Assembly (NCBI GenBank): GCA_002309255.1
Contig: DBXI01000063.1
Span: forward strand, 1-13,724
Reading direction: 5' to 3'
Source: Bacteroidales bacterium UBA1216
GTDB lineage: Bacteria; Bacteroidota; Bacteroidia; Bacteroidales; Paludibacteraceae
Length of the DNA: 13,724 nt
This document shows positions 12,921 to 13,724 of this stretch, piece by piece. The translations under genes and the position numbers were made by a program. The notes beneath the pieces were generated by a model. That model saw only the letters and a list, made by a program, of their open reading frames with translations, ran no database searches and had not been told where the DNA came from. Within the stretch, counting starts at the first letter, position 1; each line of letters opens with the position of its first letter.

Positions 12921-13724
12921 TTAAATGATGCCTTGCTCAAGCATCGCAGTAGCGACCTTCATAAATCCTGCGATGTTAGCTCCCTTGACATAATCAACGC
13001 TACCATCTTTCTGCGTGCCGAACTTAACGCACTGCTCGTGGATAGACTGCATGATATGATGCAGACGCTCGTCGACCTCTTCAGCTTTCCAGCTCAAGTG
13101 CTCGGCGTTCTGCGTCATCTCCAAGCCCGATGTAGCCACGCCACCTGCGTTAACGGCCTTACCCGGGGCAAACAGCACGCCATTGTTCTGGAAGAAGTGA
13201 ATAGCACCAGGTTGGCAGCCCATGTTACTTACCTCGCAGCAGCACCAGCATCCGTTGGCTTTCAGTTCCTTGGCGTCGTCCTCACTCAGTTCGTTCTGGA
13301 AGGCGCACGGCAGAGCGATGTCGCACTTGACAGACCACGCTTTCTTGCCTGCGGTAAAGCGAACGGCGTTGGGAAACTTCGCAGCGAGGTCTTCGACCCT
13401 ATTCCTGTTCGATGCACGCATCACAAGCATGTAGTCAATCATCTCATCGGTGATACCATCAGGGATTTCAGCTACGCCGTCAGGACCGGAGATAGCAACA
13501 ACCTTGGCACCAAGCTGCTTGGCTTTGGTAGCCGCACCCCAAGCCACGTTTCCGAAGCCGGATATCGCAATGCTTTTGCCCTCGATAGACTTGCCGGCCT
13601 TATGCAGCAGGTGTTGGGTGAAGTATAGCGCACCGAATCCGGTAGCCTCCGGACGGAGGATAGAGCCGCCCCAGGTCATGCCCTTGCCCGTCAGCACGCC
13701 GGTGTGGTACTCGCGTGCGAGCTT
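12921..13724 (-). CDS. gdhA: Glutamate dehydrogenase (5' part missing)
   Basis: The C-terminal 267 residues of a hexameric class I glutamate dehydrogenase (usually about 445-450), which interconverts glutamate with 2-oxoglutarate and ammonia. The gene enters from the right edge in frame (KLAREYHTGVLTGKG) and ends at TAA 12921-12923. Seen directly: GGSILRPEATGFG at the end of the substrate domain, the Rossmann motif ISGFGNVAWG, the second-strand ISGPDG, GKAVNAGGVATSGLEMTQN with the glutamate-binding serine, LSWKAEEVD and KGANIAGFMKVA. The catalytic lysines and aspartate lie in the missing part. The SGPDG element resembles the NAD-dependent clostridial enzyme more than the NADP-dependent E. coli one, but coenzyme use cannot be settled here. 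An unusual run of cysteines (GCWCCCEVSNMGCQ) replaces the commoner EGANMPTT region. Enzyme family is very sure; the symbol gdhA rather than another paralogue is less so. Confidence 0.93.
   Translation of the reverse strand, partial: KLAREYHTGVLTGKGMTWGGSILRPEATGFGALYFTQHLLHKAGKSIEGKSIAISGFGNVAWGAATKAKQLGAKVVAISGPDGVAEIPDGITDEMIDYMLVMRASNRNRVEDLAAKFPNAVRFTAGKKAWSVKCDIALPCAFQNELSEDDAKELKANGCWCCCEVSNMGCQPGAIHFFQNNGVLFAPGKAVNAGGVATSGLEMTQNAEHLSWKAEEVDERLHHIMQSIHEQCVKFGTQKDGSVDYVKGANIAGFMKVATAMLEQGII

Overview
The window reads as ordinary chromosome from a Bacteroidales-type member of the Bacteroidota, at mid G+C. Three things support this. Five promoters share the Bacteroidota primary-sigma layout TTTG-N20-TAnCTTTG. 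There is a DUF5686 outer-membrane protein with a carboxypeptidase-regulatory-like N-terminus and a PorT-like beta-barrel. MurA carries Asp instead of Cys in its active-site loop. I see no transposase, phage gene or CRISPR array.

Layout, left to right. (1) Positions 1-4087, minus strand: a run nadE -> murB -> murA, with murA cut by the left edge, driven by a promoter at 4174-4205. It joins the last step of NAD synthesis to the first two committed steps of peptidoglycan precursor synthesis. (2) Positions 4088-4767, no protein gene: the divergent nadE promoter, a promoter for a tRNA-Glu(CUC) transcript with a structured leader, the tRNA, its terminator, a second hairpin, and the promoter of the next operon. 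(3) Positions 4768-7812, plus strand: three tightly packed genes, an MGDG-synthase-like (GT28-type) glycosyltransferase, an eight-or-so-helix flippase-like membrane protein of the LPG-synthase-TM/UPF0104 family, and a small GT-A-like glycosyltransferase. I read this as a candidate glycolipid synthesis and translocation operon, and it is the most interesting functional unit here. (4) Positions 7813-11489, minus strand: a DUF5686 outer-membrane protein followed 26 bases later by a PorT-like beta-barrel. This unit ends directly against the glycolipid operon (TGA|TCA, no spacer). (5) Positions 11490-11645: back-to-back promoters for the DUF5686 gene and kbl. (6) Positions 11646-12845: kbl (2-amino-3-ketobutyrate CoA ligase), a terminator hairpin, then the convergent 3' part of a glutamate dehydrogenase gene running off the right edge.

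A second layer of structure runs through the gaps. Three spacers inside operons (murA/murB, murB/nadE, glycosyltransferase/flippase) consist almost entirely of degenerate 8-bp tandem repeats that touch the stop codon of the upstream gene. A 7-bp tandem repeat fills the stretch just before the kbl start. The array before murA and the one before the flippase gene are near copies of each other. Two predicted starts (the glycosyltransferase and the DUF5686 protein) are fixed by promoters that lie inside the longer open frames, so shorter proteins are annotated.
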